This document shows positions 56,606-64,000 of a stretch of DNA of 64,000 nucleotides, one piece after another. The notes under the pieces are model-generated. The model made no database searches. It was not told where the DNA came from and saw nothing but the letters and a program-made list of their open reading frames with translations. This DNA is from Candidatus Endomicrobiellum cryptotermitis. GTDB taxonomy: Bacteria > Elusimicrobiota > Endomicrobiia > Endomicrobiales > Endomicrobiaceae. The stretch is taken from the NCBI GenBank assembly GCA_031257835.1, contig JAIRNY010000012.1, positions 1 through 64,000 of the forward strand, in the 5' to 3' direction. The first letter of the stretch is position 1; every line of letters starts with the position of its first letter. A program made the translations under genes and the position numbers.

Positions 56606-57810
56606 ATGGACAATTTAATACAGCGGCCACTTTATCTTAATGCTCTTATAGATTGGAAAGACAGTGAGCTTATAAAAATTGTAACTGGGATTCGCCGTTG
56701 TGGAAAATCAATGCTTTTTTTGCTATTTCAAAATTATCTTAAAGAAAACGGTGTGACAAGTATACAAATACAAAATATAAATTTTGAAGATGCAATTTTA
56801 CGCACCTGTTAAATTGGAAAGTTCTTCATGATCATATACAGCGAATCTCATACCCGAAAAAAAAATTACATATTCCTTGACGAAATACAAAATGTTTCTG
56901 GTTTTCAAAAAGCAGTAAATAGTTTACGGCTAAAAAAAATGTAGACTTGTATATTACAGGATCTAATTCGCATATTTTATCTGGAGAACTAACAACTTTG
57001 CTTGCAGGAAGATATGTGGAAATAAAAATGTTGCCTCTTTCATTCAAAGAATATATTTCTATATATCCATTCAATAAAACAATACAGGACAAATATGCAG
57101 ACTATATTCACAACGGCTCATTTCCTATAGTGTCAGAATTTACAAAAGCCCAGCAATGGAATGATAGCAAAATAAGGCTTTTTCTTGAAAATGTCTATAA
57201 TTCTGTTGTGTTAAGAGATATAGTTAGGAGATATAATTTTAAGAGCATAACACGCCTTGAAAGTGTAATAAAGTTTATGTTTGACAATATAGGTAATGAG
57301 ACTTCAATAAAAAGAATAAGCGATATGCTTAAAGCAGAAAAACTGTCACTCCAGCCAAAAGATGTAGATGCGTACCTCGATGCAATGTTAACAAGTTTTA
57401 TACTTTATAGAGTAGACAGATATGATGTAAAAGGTCGAAAAATTTTAAAGACAAATGCAAAATATTATGTTGTAGATATAGGTCTTCGTTATTATCTTTT
57501 AGGGAAAGAGGGCGATGAAGGACTCGTGTTAGAAAATATAGTTTGTATAGAATTGTTACGACGGGGATATAAAATTTTTGTGGGCAAAGTTGATAATGTG
57601 GAGGTAGATTTTGTAGCAATAAAAGATGGAAATACTCAGTATTATCAAGTAGCACAAAATGTAGAAGATAAACATGTTTTAAATCGAGAATTAAAGTCTT
57701 TATCTGCAATACATGACCATAATCAAAAATTTCTTTTGACAACTAATACAGGAAGCCAATCTTTTAACGGAATACAACACCTAAACGTGTTTAAATGGCT
57801 TATACAGTGA
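56606..57810 (+). pseudogene. AAA_14/DUF4143 ATPase, frameshifted
   Basis: The first 68 codons are open: RPLYLNALIDWKDSELIKIV with Walker A TGIRRCGKSMLFLLFQNYL. The frame is lost at 56812. Another frame has PEKKNYIFLDEIQNVSGFQK, Walker B. From 56947 the rest is open to 57810 (YITGSNSHILSGELTTLLAG, LPLSFKEYISIYPFN ... KTNAKYYVVDIGLRYYLLGK and VEVDFVAIKDGN). So only the segment around 56810-56945 is damaged, with two shifts. It is the youngest-looking relic of the family here. The nuclease-like C-terminal domain is still intact. Confidence 0.85.
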
Positions 57811-57848
57811 TTTATCAAGTCTAAGAAAAATAACTTAAATATATCAAT

Positions 57849-58307
57849 CTAACTATTCTTTAGTTTATGTTTATTTAGATTTTTCTTTAAAAAAGCCATA
57901 TATTTTGGAAATGTGACGATTGTTTTTGTTTTTCCAATCCAAACGTATGCGCCAAGATCTTTTTGAAATTTAATTTTTATAGGATTTGCTGGGTCTAGTT
58001 CGTTTACATACCAAGCAGAGCCAATAATATTTTTGTAACGTTTTTCTGCTTTTATAGTAGAGATAAAATGGTCATTTTGTGTAATTAAATTGCCATACTT
58101 TTTTAATTGTTGTTTTACTATTTCTTCAGCTTGGTCAACATCTGGGAAAACGCTTATAAAATTTATATGTAAAATTGCTGCCATGTTTATTGTTTGTTCT
58201 TGAAAATCTACAAAATAATCTATATTTTCAATTAAGTTAGCAAAACAGGTCTTAATTACAAACATAAATGAAGCTGAAAATAAAAACACAATAAAATATT
58301 TTTTCAC
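57849..58307 (-). CDS. Secreted or periplasmic protein of unknown family
   Basis: A 152-residue protein. The start GTG at 58307 gives a classic signal peptide, KKYFIVFLFSASFMFVIKTC then FA, probably cut near residue 22. The mature part has no recognised domain but reads as a mixed alpha/beta domain: ILHINFISVFPDVDQAEEIV, KQQLKKYGNLITQND and PIKIKFQKDLGAYVWIGKTK. Alternative starts at 58313 and 58316 are possible. It lies between an ATPase relic and the DUF4416 gene, convergent with the first and divergent from the second. Confidence 0.6.
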   Translation of the reverse strand: MKKYFIVFLFSASFMFVIKTCFANLIENIDYFVDFQEQTINMAAILHINFISVFPDVDQAEEIVKQQLKKYGNLITQNDHFISTIKAEKRYKNIIGSAWYVNELDPANPIKIKFQKDLGAYVWIGKTKTIVTFPKYMAFLKKNLNKHKLKNS

Positions 58308-58401
58308 ATGCAACACCTAAACAGTAAATTTCTATAAATTATATTTTACAATTTTAATGTTTTATAGTAAACTAAAAAATTATAACAATAAAGAGGACAA
58401 A

Positions 58402-58929
58402 GTGGGGATTATTGGAACTTCAAAAAAAGTGAAATTGTTTTGTGGAATAATTTTTTTAAACGAAAAAATAAAGCAAGACACATTCACTATTTTAGAAAAC
58501 AAATTTGGGAAAATAGATTTTTTTAGTGATATTATGCCTTTTGATTTTTCAAGTTATTACAATCCAGAAATGGGAGAGAATTTAAAACGTTTATGGGTTT
58601 CTTTTGAAAAGTTAATTTTATCCTCACAACTTACTAGTATAAAAGTTTTTACAAACTCTTTAGAGGATTCATTTGCAATAAATTCTAAAAGACAAATAAA
58701 TGTAGATCCTGGATATATTAGTCTGGCAAACGTTATTCTTGCTACAACAAAAGATTATAGTCATAGAATTTATTTAGATAATGGCATCTATGGAGAAGTT
58801 ACAACTATATATAAAAAAAGTAGGTACATTAAACTCCCTTGGTCGTATCCAGACTATTTTTCTGATACAGCTACAAAATTTCTACTTAAGGCTAGGCAAA
58901 GTCTTAAGATGCGTCTTAAGGAGGAATAA
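58402..58929 (+). CDS. DUF4416 family protein
   Basis: A 175-residue protein of unknown function found in deltaproteobacteria, Elusimicrobia and others. Family landmarks are [60 protein letters not shown] and [18 protein letters not shown], then LPWSYPDY near the end. I start at GTG 58402 because AAGAGG lies 6 bp before it. A frame from 58357 is open but has no ribosome site. It ends with TAATG, one base overlapping the metallophosphoesterase gene. Confidence 0.75.
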   Translation: MGIIGTSKKVKLFCGIIFLNEKIKQDTFTILENKFGKIDFFSDIMPFDFSSYYNPEMGENLKRLWVSFEKLILSSQLTSIKVFTNSLEDSFAINSKRQINVDPGYISLANVILATTKDYSHRIYLDNGIYGEVTTIYKKSRYIKLPWSYPDYFSDTATKFLLKARQSLKMRLKEE

Positions 58930-59996
58930 TGTTTATTGTTATAATTGTATATTGTTTAAGTTTTATTTATATTGCTTGGCGTATAAATTTTGGGTTGAAC
59001 ATAAGATATCCATACAAAAGATACTTATATAGTTTGTTCGCCTTTATTGCTACTTCAAGTGTTCTAGCTGTTTATACTATTCCTTTAATTTATTATATTG
59101 CTATGTTTGGTTTTATGTGTATGGGTATAGGACAAATAATGGTTACATTTTTTATTGCAAATGATGTTGCTAATCTTATTAACTGCATATTAAAAATTAA
59201 AAATTTTAGATATTATTCAACCATGATAACATCATTTTTAAGTATTATAGCTTGTCTTATATCTTTGATAGATTTTGTTTTTGTGTTAAATATAAGAGAT
59301 ATAAAAATAAAAGTACCTACCTTACCTGTAAATTCTCTAAAAGTAGTTTTACTTTCAGATATTCATATTAATAAATACACAAATCCAAAAGTTATAAACA
59401 AAATTTTTGATAAGGCTATTTCTCTAAAGCCTGATATGATAGCTATTACCGGGGACGTTATAGATATAGATATTAATAAAAATGATAAGTATCTTGAGTA
59501 TGGGTTCCAAAAATTAAAAGCCAAGTACGGAACATTTGCTATAACAGGCAATCACGAGTATTACACAGGCGTGCAATCTTATTTAGACATGTTTGCAAAG
59601 CTTGGCATTAAAGTATTAGAAAACGATAGTATTTTGGCAAACAACGTTATCAACGTTGCCGGGATTAAAGATAAAGATTATAAAAACCAAGAAAATATTA
59701 TTAAGGCTTTATCTAACATAGATAAAAATTATCCAGTACTGTTTTTAAGTCATCGGCCAGAATCTTTTGATTATTCTTCTAATAATGATGTTAAAATAGT
59801 GCAGCTTTCGGGGCACACACACGCTGGCCAAATTCCACCTGCAACAATAGTTAGAAAATTTTTTATGAAATATTATTATGGACTATATTTTAATAATGGG
59901 TCAACCATGTACATAACCTCAGGGACTAGGCTTTGGGGCCCACCAATGAGACTTTTTAACACAAGCGAAATAGCTGTGGTTAGTTTAGAAAAATAG
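58929..59996 (+). CDS. Membrane metallophosphoesterase (YkuE-like)
   Basis: A 355-residue protein with four hydrophobic helices in the first 120 residues and a calcineurin-type phosphoesterase domain after them. Metal-site motifs are [15 protein letters not shown] (DxH) near residue 140, [10 protein letters not shown] (GD), [10 protein letters not shown] (GNHE), [10 protein letters not shown] and [12 protein letters not shown] (GHxH) near 295. The family acts on phospholipid or nucleotide-like substrates such as UDP-diacylglucosamine (LpxH/LpxI roles are met by related proteins). The membrane anchor suggests a lipid substrate, but this is inference. Confidence 0.85.
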   Translation: MFIVIIVYCLSFIYIAWRINFGLNIRYPYKRYLYSLFAFIATSSVLAVYTIPLIYYIAMFGFMCMGIGQIMVTFFIANDVANLINCILKIKNFRYYSTMITSFLSIIACLISLIDFVFVLNIRDIKIKVPTLPVNSLKVVLLSDIHINKYTNPKVINKIFDKAISLKPDMIAITGDVIDIDINKNDKYLEYGFQKLKAKYGTFAITGNHEYYTGVQSYLDMFAKLGIKVLENDSILANNVINVAGIKDKDYKNQENIIKALSNIDKNYPVLFLSHRPESFDYSSNNDVKIVQLSGHTHAGQIPPATIVRKFFMKYYYGLYFNNGSTMYITSGTRLWGPPMRLFNTSEIAVVSLEK

Positions 59997-60007
59997 GTAT
60001 GTTAAGA

Positions 60008-60559
60008 CTACATTTTTTTAGCTACAATAATAGCTGTTTGCCCTATTTGCCAAACTTTTTTTACATTAAATTGGTCACGTTGTATAAGAGTAAGATTTTC
60101 TTCCAATTGATTTATAGAACGATAGTCGCACTCTATATAAGCTCCGTTTGATATAAGTGATTCATAAATTTTTTTATAAATTGTTAATTTTTGTTGATGG
60201 TTAAAATGATGTAATGTTTCAAATGAAATGGTAACATCAAATATTCTTTTACCGAAATCAATATTAAAATGATTGCCGCAGATTAAGTCTAAATTTTTAT
60301 TAGGATATTTCCTTTTAAGTTCGTTTAGCATTGCCTGTGTTAAATCTGTCCCTGTAACTTTTATATCAGGATAAACTTTAAAAATTTCATCAAGTTCTAA
60401 ACCAGTACCACATCCTAAGTCAAGTAAATTTTTTATATGTGGTGGAATGAGTGCTGCCATTTTTTTATAACCTTGGCGACAACCAACAACATTTAACATA
60501 TGTTCGTCGTAGGTCTTAACGCGCTTTGTAAAAAAATCATGCATTTTTTCTATATTCAT
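60008..60559 (-). CDS. Class I SAM-dependent methyltransferase
   Basis: A 183-residue enzyme with motif I NLLDLGCGTGLELDEI near residue 45, motif II VTGTDLTQAMLNELKR (acidic residue for the ribose), and motif post III FDVTISFETLHHFNHQQKLT. Substrate is unknown. The fold is ubiE/methyltransferase_11-like. It is convergent with the metallophosphoesterase (12 bp apart) and divides a downstream unit with the transglycosylase. Confidence 0.78.
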   Translation of the reverse strand: MNIEKMHDFFTKRVKTYDEHMLNVVGCRQGYKKMAALIPPHIKNLLDLGCGTGLELDEIFKVYPDIKVTGTDLTQAMLNELKRKYPNKNLDLICGNHFNIDFGKRIFDVTISFETLHHFNHQQKLTIYKKIYESLISNGAYIECDYRSINQLEENLTLIQRDQFNVKKVWQIGQTAIIVAKKM

Positions 60560-60576
60560 TTTTACGTCAATTCAAT

Positions 60577-61983
60577 TTATTTAAAATATTTTCTTCCAGG
60601 TCTAATTATAAGGGTTTGTCCAGGCTTTAAATATTTGTGTTTTAATAAGATTGGATTATCTTTATAAATTTCTTTTGGTGAAGTTTTGTATTTAGATGCA
60701 ATTTTTTCTAAATATTCACCTTTTACAACTTTATGTTTTACAAACCCTGGAGAAGGATTTAAATCTTTAACTTTAGCAAGATTTTCTAAGAATAGATCTT
60801 TACTACCGTAAGGTATTTTTAGTGCAAAGTTTGAATACCCTAAAGGAGTGCTCCAAGCTTGTAGTGCAGGGTTTAATTTTTTTATTTCTTCTAATGTTGT
60901 ATTTGCGCAACTTGCAACGATTTTTAAGTCTATCACTTTGTCAGTATAATATACATCATATTTTAAAGGAGGGGCATATTTAAGATTGCTAAAACCGTAT
61001 AGCTCTAAATCTTTAGCAATTGTTGCAGCAGCTATAAATTGAGGTACATAGTTTTGTGTTTCTTTTGGTGTAGCATTTCTATTAATCATTTCATAAATAT
61101 TTGAAGCGTTAGAAAATTTCATATCTCTAATAAGTCCATACTCACCTCTATTATATGCAGCTAGCGCTAAGTGCCAGTCATTTAGCATAAGATATAGTTG
61201 TTTTAAATATAAACACGCAGCTTTTGTAGATTTTTCTGGGTCTTTTCTTTCATCTATCCAATAGTTGATTTGCAGTCCAAGGGCTCTCCCTCTATGTGCC
61301 ATAATTTGCCAAAGTCCTACTGCTCCTGTCTGGGATACGGTGTTAATATTGTATAAGCTTTCAACTATAGGTAAATATAACAGCTCTTCTGGTAAAGTCA
61401 TTTCTCTTAAAGTTTTCAAGATAATATCTTTGTATGCTTCACTACGTTCGAAAGCAAGTTGTATCCTTTCTTTTGCAGGTTTAGAGGAATATAGAGCAAT
61501 ATACTTTTCTACAAGAGAATTATCTTCACAAGACATAGCAATTGAGTAATCTTTAGTAATTGACGTTATAGTAGGTGCAGTAGAAGAATATATAGTATTT
61601 AATTGTTTTAATATTTCATTTAAATCGTCGAAAATAAAAAAATATAAAGCTGGATCAATATCAGCAGACTTTAAGGTATCTAAAAATAAATTAAAGTTTT
61701 TTTTTGCACTTTTAAGATTGTTATCTTTAAACGCATTATAAGATTTTTGATAATAAACCTGTGCTAAAACAATTTTAGATTTTGTTTTGGAATCATTAGC
61801 AGCTTCTTGTAAAGCTTTTGCTGCTTTAGATATGCTTGAGTCTTCTACAGTACTTGGTGAGGCAGCTAGATCAGTGTGAGTTGTAACATTTTGTTCATTT
61901 ACGGTTATGTTTTCTTCTTGAGCTTTTAAAGTATGGCATATAAAAAGTAGCAGAGTAATAAGTAGAATTTTATAGTTGCTCAT
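60577..61983 (-). CDS. MltD-like membrane-bound lytic transglycosylase with LysM
   Basis: A 468-residue peptidoglycan-cleaving enzyme. Signal peptide KILLITLLLFICHTLKAQEE is cut after about residue 21, without a lipobox. The SLT domain (residues about 195-320) has the catalytic Glu in LPEELLYLPIVESLYN, then TGAVGLWQIMAHRGRALGLQ and WHLALAAYNRGEYGL, the typical set. The C-terminal LysM motif VKGEYLEKIASKYKTSPKEI with LKPGQTLIIRPG binds glycan. A preceding coil-rich part of about 150 residues is TPR-like. Roles in wall remodelling or recycling fit the diderm envelope. Confidence 0.87.
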   Translation of the reverse strand: MSNYKILLITLLLFICHTLKAQEENITVNEQNVTTHTDLAASPSTVEDSSISKAAKALQEAANDSKTKSKIVLAQVYYQKSYNAFKDNNLKSAKKNFNLFLDTLKSADIDPALYFFIFDDLNEILKQLNTIYSSTAPTITSITKDYSIAMSCEDNSLVEKYIALYSSKPAKERIQLAFERSEAYKDIILKTLREMTLPEELLYLPIVESLYNINTVSQTGAVGLWQIMAHRGRALGLQINYWIDERKDPEKSTKAACLYLKQLYLMLNDWHLALAAYNRGEYGLIRDMKFSNASNIYEMINRNATPKETQNYVPQFIAAATIAKDLELYGFSNLKYAPPLKYDVYYTDKVIDLKIVASCANTTLEEIKKLNPALQAWSTPLGYSNFALKIPYGSKDLFLENLAKVKDLNPSPGFVKHKVVKGEYLEKIASKYKTSPKEIYKDNPILLKHKYLKPGQTLIIRPGRKYFK

Positions 61984-62240
61984 GGAGGTAGTATAGCACT
62001 TTTTGTAAAATTTATTTAATCAAAACTCAACCATAAACTTCTTCAAACTTACAATCTGTTTATTTTTTACTCTTAAATGCTATTACCAATAATCTTACTT
62101 CAATATCTATTTCAGGCTTGGCAATATGTTTTTGCTACTCGTGATCCCACTATAAGCTTAAAACCCTCTTTCCCCAATAAATTAAATTGCTTGCTGACTA
62201 TATCTTATTTCTTTAAGGGCGAACTTTAATAAAACAAAAA

Positions 62241-62270
62241 CAAGCAAAACAAACCTTTTTGCTTTGCTTG
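62241..62270. repeat. 10-bp imperfect hairpin
   Basis: CAAGCAAAAC (62241-62250) pairs with GCTTTGCTTG (62261-62270), one G-T pair. No T run follows on the plus side. The region 61984-62400 has no gene that I can support. This hairpin is its only clear feature. Confidence 0.35.
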
Positions 62271-62399
62271 CCAATTTACTCAAGGGACTACTATAAGCTA
62301 GCTGTGAAATTGCATTATCAGTCCTTTAATAAAAAGTTTTTAATATTAAAATGTTTAATGCCGTTTTGCGGCATAGCTACTTTGTCCATGCTAACAACA

Positions 62400-62745
62400 T
62401 AATTTAGGAAAATTGTCATCAATTTTTAAGAGATTTCCAAAGTCACGGTCGATTTGTTTCTTCCCACGAATTACATACTTTTACTCTTCCATAAAGTTGT
62501 TGACTAATCGTTCCCAGTTGTATATTTCTTGAATTTCATCCTAAAGTGTCAAATTTAAATCGTACGAGTTGTTCTTATATATCCCCCCCTTTTTTTTCTA
62601 AATTCATCAATAAGCATCAACATTATAGTTGACTCCCCACTTCTGCCAATATCTGTTAAAATTTTACCAGTGGCATATCCGCGAAAAGCATAATTTGGTC
62701 GATATAACTTTGTCTTAAAAGATATCAATATCAATATACCTCTTC
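62400..62745 (-). pseudogene. N-terminal scrap of a DUF4143 ATPase on the minus strand
   Basis: Minus-strand reading gives LYRPNYAFRGY, then DIGRSGESTIMLMLIDEFRK, a Walker A with Lys replaced by Glu (GRSGEST), and after a shift YDLNLTL, stop, DEIQEIYNWERLVNNFMEE. This is the same arrangement as the ATPase at 56606. Only about 110 codons remain. A C7T8 tract (62583-62597) lies inside. There is no C-terminal half. Confidence 0.6.
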
Positions 62746-62894
62746 ACATAGTATATTTGCGATATAATTTTGCGTATAAATAGTTAACTTATATCATAAC
62801 CGAAATTTACAAAAAAAGTAAACAGTTTTTAGATTATAACCTTAAAAACTTTTGCAAATCTTCTTAAAAAGTATAATAAGGAAAAAGAAAGAAT

Positions 62895-63761
62895 TTATTC
62901 ATATAATTACATCAGATCTAATAAAAACTATACGAAATTTTCCTGTCACTGCTGTTACTGGTCCGCGTCAGTGTGGAAAATCCTGAAGGGTTTCTTTCAT
63001 CGCAGAAAGAGAAACTTATTTGTATTGATGAAATTCAAAGAAAGCCAGAGCTTTTTCCTTTAATACGTAGTTTAGTAGCCAAGTGGAATAGAGATGGCAG
63101 TTTTCTTATACTAGGTTCAGCTTCAAGAGATATGTTAAAACAAAGTTCGGAATCGTTAGCTGGTAGAATATCGTATAAAAGATTGACACCTTTTTTGTTA
63201 AGCGAAATAGATACTAAATATAGTATTGAAGAATATTTTTTTAAAGGTGCATTTCCTCGTAGTTTATTGGCAAAGGATTCTTCTATTTCTTATGAGTGGC
63301 GTGAAAGTTTCATTTCAACTTTTCTAGAAAGAGACTTATTGCAATGGGCTGGATTTACACCTGCAACTATGCGTCGTCTCTGCACTTGCAACTTCCTTAG
63401 GTGTTAGTTCCGTTACTGTAAAAAATTACATTGATTTATTGGAAAGCACTTATATGGTGGTAACTGTTTCTCCATACTTCTCTAATCTAGTCTAGGTAAG
63501 CGATTAGTAAAATCGCCAAAAGTTTATATATGTGACTCAGGAATAACAGCAACTTTACTTGAACTTAGTTCCTTTGACCAGATGTTAAGTCATCCGTCTT
63601 TTGGTTTTATTTGGGAACAAATCGTTCTATCTAATGTAAAGGGTTGGTACCCAGATGCCGAAGTGTTTTACTACAGAACTGCTGAAAGGTGGAGTATGAA
63701 TAAATATATTGATGTTGTTCCCCTACCTAAATTGAAAAAACTTCTTTCCAAAATGATATAG
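62895..63761 (+). pseudogene. AAA_14/DUF4143 ATPase, deleted and frameshifted
   Basis: The Walker A region VTAVTGPRQCGKS is followed by a deletion that brings in LICIDEIQRKPELFPLIRSL, Walker B, GSFLILGSASRDMLKQSSES and LTPFLLSEIDTKYSIEE, open to 63407. Frame changes follow. SALATSLGVSSVTVKNYIDL, LESTYMVVTVSPYF and LGKRLVKSPKVYICDSGITA are in later frames, and the end ERWSMNKYIDVVPLPKLKKL closes at 63761. The last 240 bases of the window hold no recognised gene. Confidence 0.75.
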
Positions 63762-64000
63762 CTATAATGTTACCCTAAACCATATGAGTTATCTAAAACG
63801 GAGGCTTTTTAAGAAATTTCATCTTTTCTTTTTAAACAGACCAGCTATTTTGGGATACTTTTTACGACTTACTTATGTATTTTTGTAAGAAAAACCTTGC
63901 TTCCATAAAGGACCAGGGGATTATAGATTTTTAATTACTTTTAAACAAGTTGTAAGTGGAGTTTCTCCGTCAGATGATTTTACGTCTGGTGTAGTACCAA

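Noticed and set aside
62583-62597. C7T8 tract as a phase-variation switch
   Set aside because: It lies in an ATPase scrap that is broken in several other ways, so switching would restore nothing.

Overview
The window is a low-GC bacterial chromosome segment, about 70% A+T by eye, in which tightly packed housekeeping operons alternate with stretches of decaying accessory genes. Diderm features (ADP-heptose-type glycosyltransferases, HldE/RfaE-type adenylyltransferase, outer-membrane beta-barrel protein, MltD-like transglycosylase, TatC remnant), many pseudogenes and the overall gene set suggest a recently host-restricted endosymbiont. My best inference, not proven here, is the Elusimicrobia/Endomicrobium (Termite Group 1) lineage.

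Left arm (1-17963). A frameshifted IS110-family transposase lies next to a structured non-coding end, followed by a Pif1/RecD-like helicase and a GT9 glycosyltransferase. Then come gatC-corA-gatA-gatB, proB, def-fmt, trxA-trxB-polA-coaE and rho. A ~100-bp MITE-like element and a lipoprotein gene broken at a T tract sit between proB and def.

Gene graveyard (17964-30720). This holds tRNA-Ala(GGC), tRNA-Ser(GGA), a tRNA-like relic and two copies of a GC-rich hairpin-forming element, each upstream of a tRNA. Around them lie relics of a DUF1016 nuclease, AlbA_2 proteins, a recombinase-like protein, a DUF4143 ATPase, a twin-arginine DUF362 protein, TatC, a PAS histidine kinase, a GH57 glycosidase and an Rpn nuclease. 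Only a SemiSWEET transporter and a GT39 glycosyltransferase look intact.

Envelope glycosylation block (30730-34749). A GT9 transferase, a polyprenol-phosphate sugar synthase (GT2) and a GT39 glycosyltransferase fused to a PAP2 phosphatase form a compact plus-strand cluster. An intact Fic gene and two DUF4143 ATPase relics follow.

Right arm (37710-64000). It carries dnaE-serS, a dead Phd/RelE pair, folD, tRNA-Ser(GCT), rpsP-khpA-rimM(short)-trmD, a ~370-nt non-coding stretch, rplS-rnhB-yraN, a TPR protein and an OMP. Next come gcvH-gcvPA-gcvPB, hldE-C/rfaE2, a ThiE N-domain protein, thiC, DUF4416, a metallophosphoesterase, a methyltransferase and an MltD-like transglycosylase, ending in two more ATPase relics. 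Core replication, translation, redox and envelope genes are kept. Mobile, defence and environment-sensing genes are being lost.
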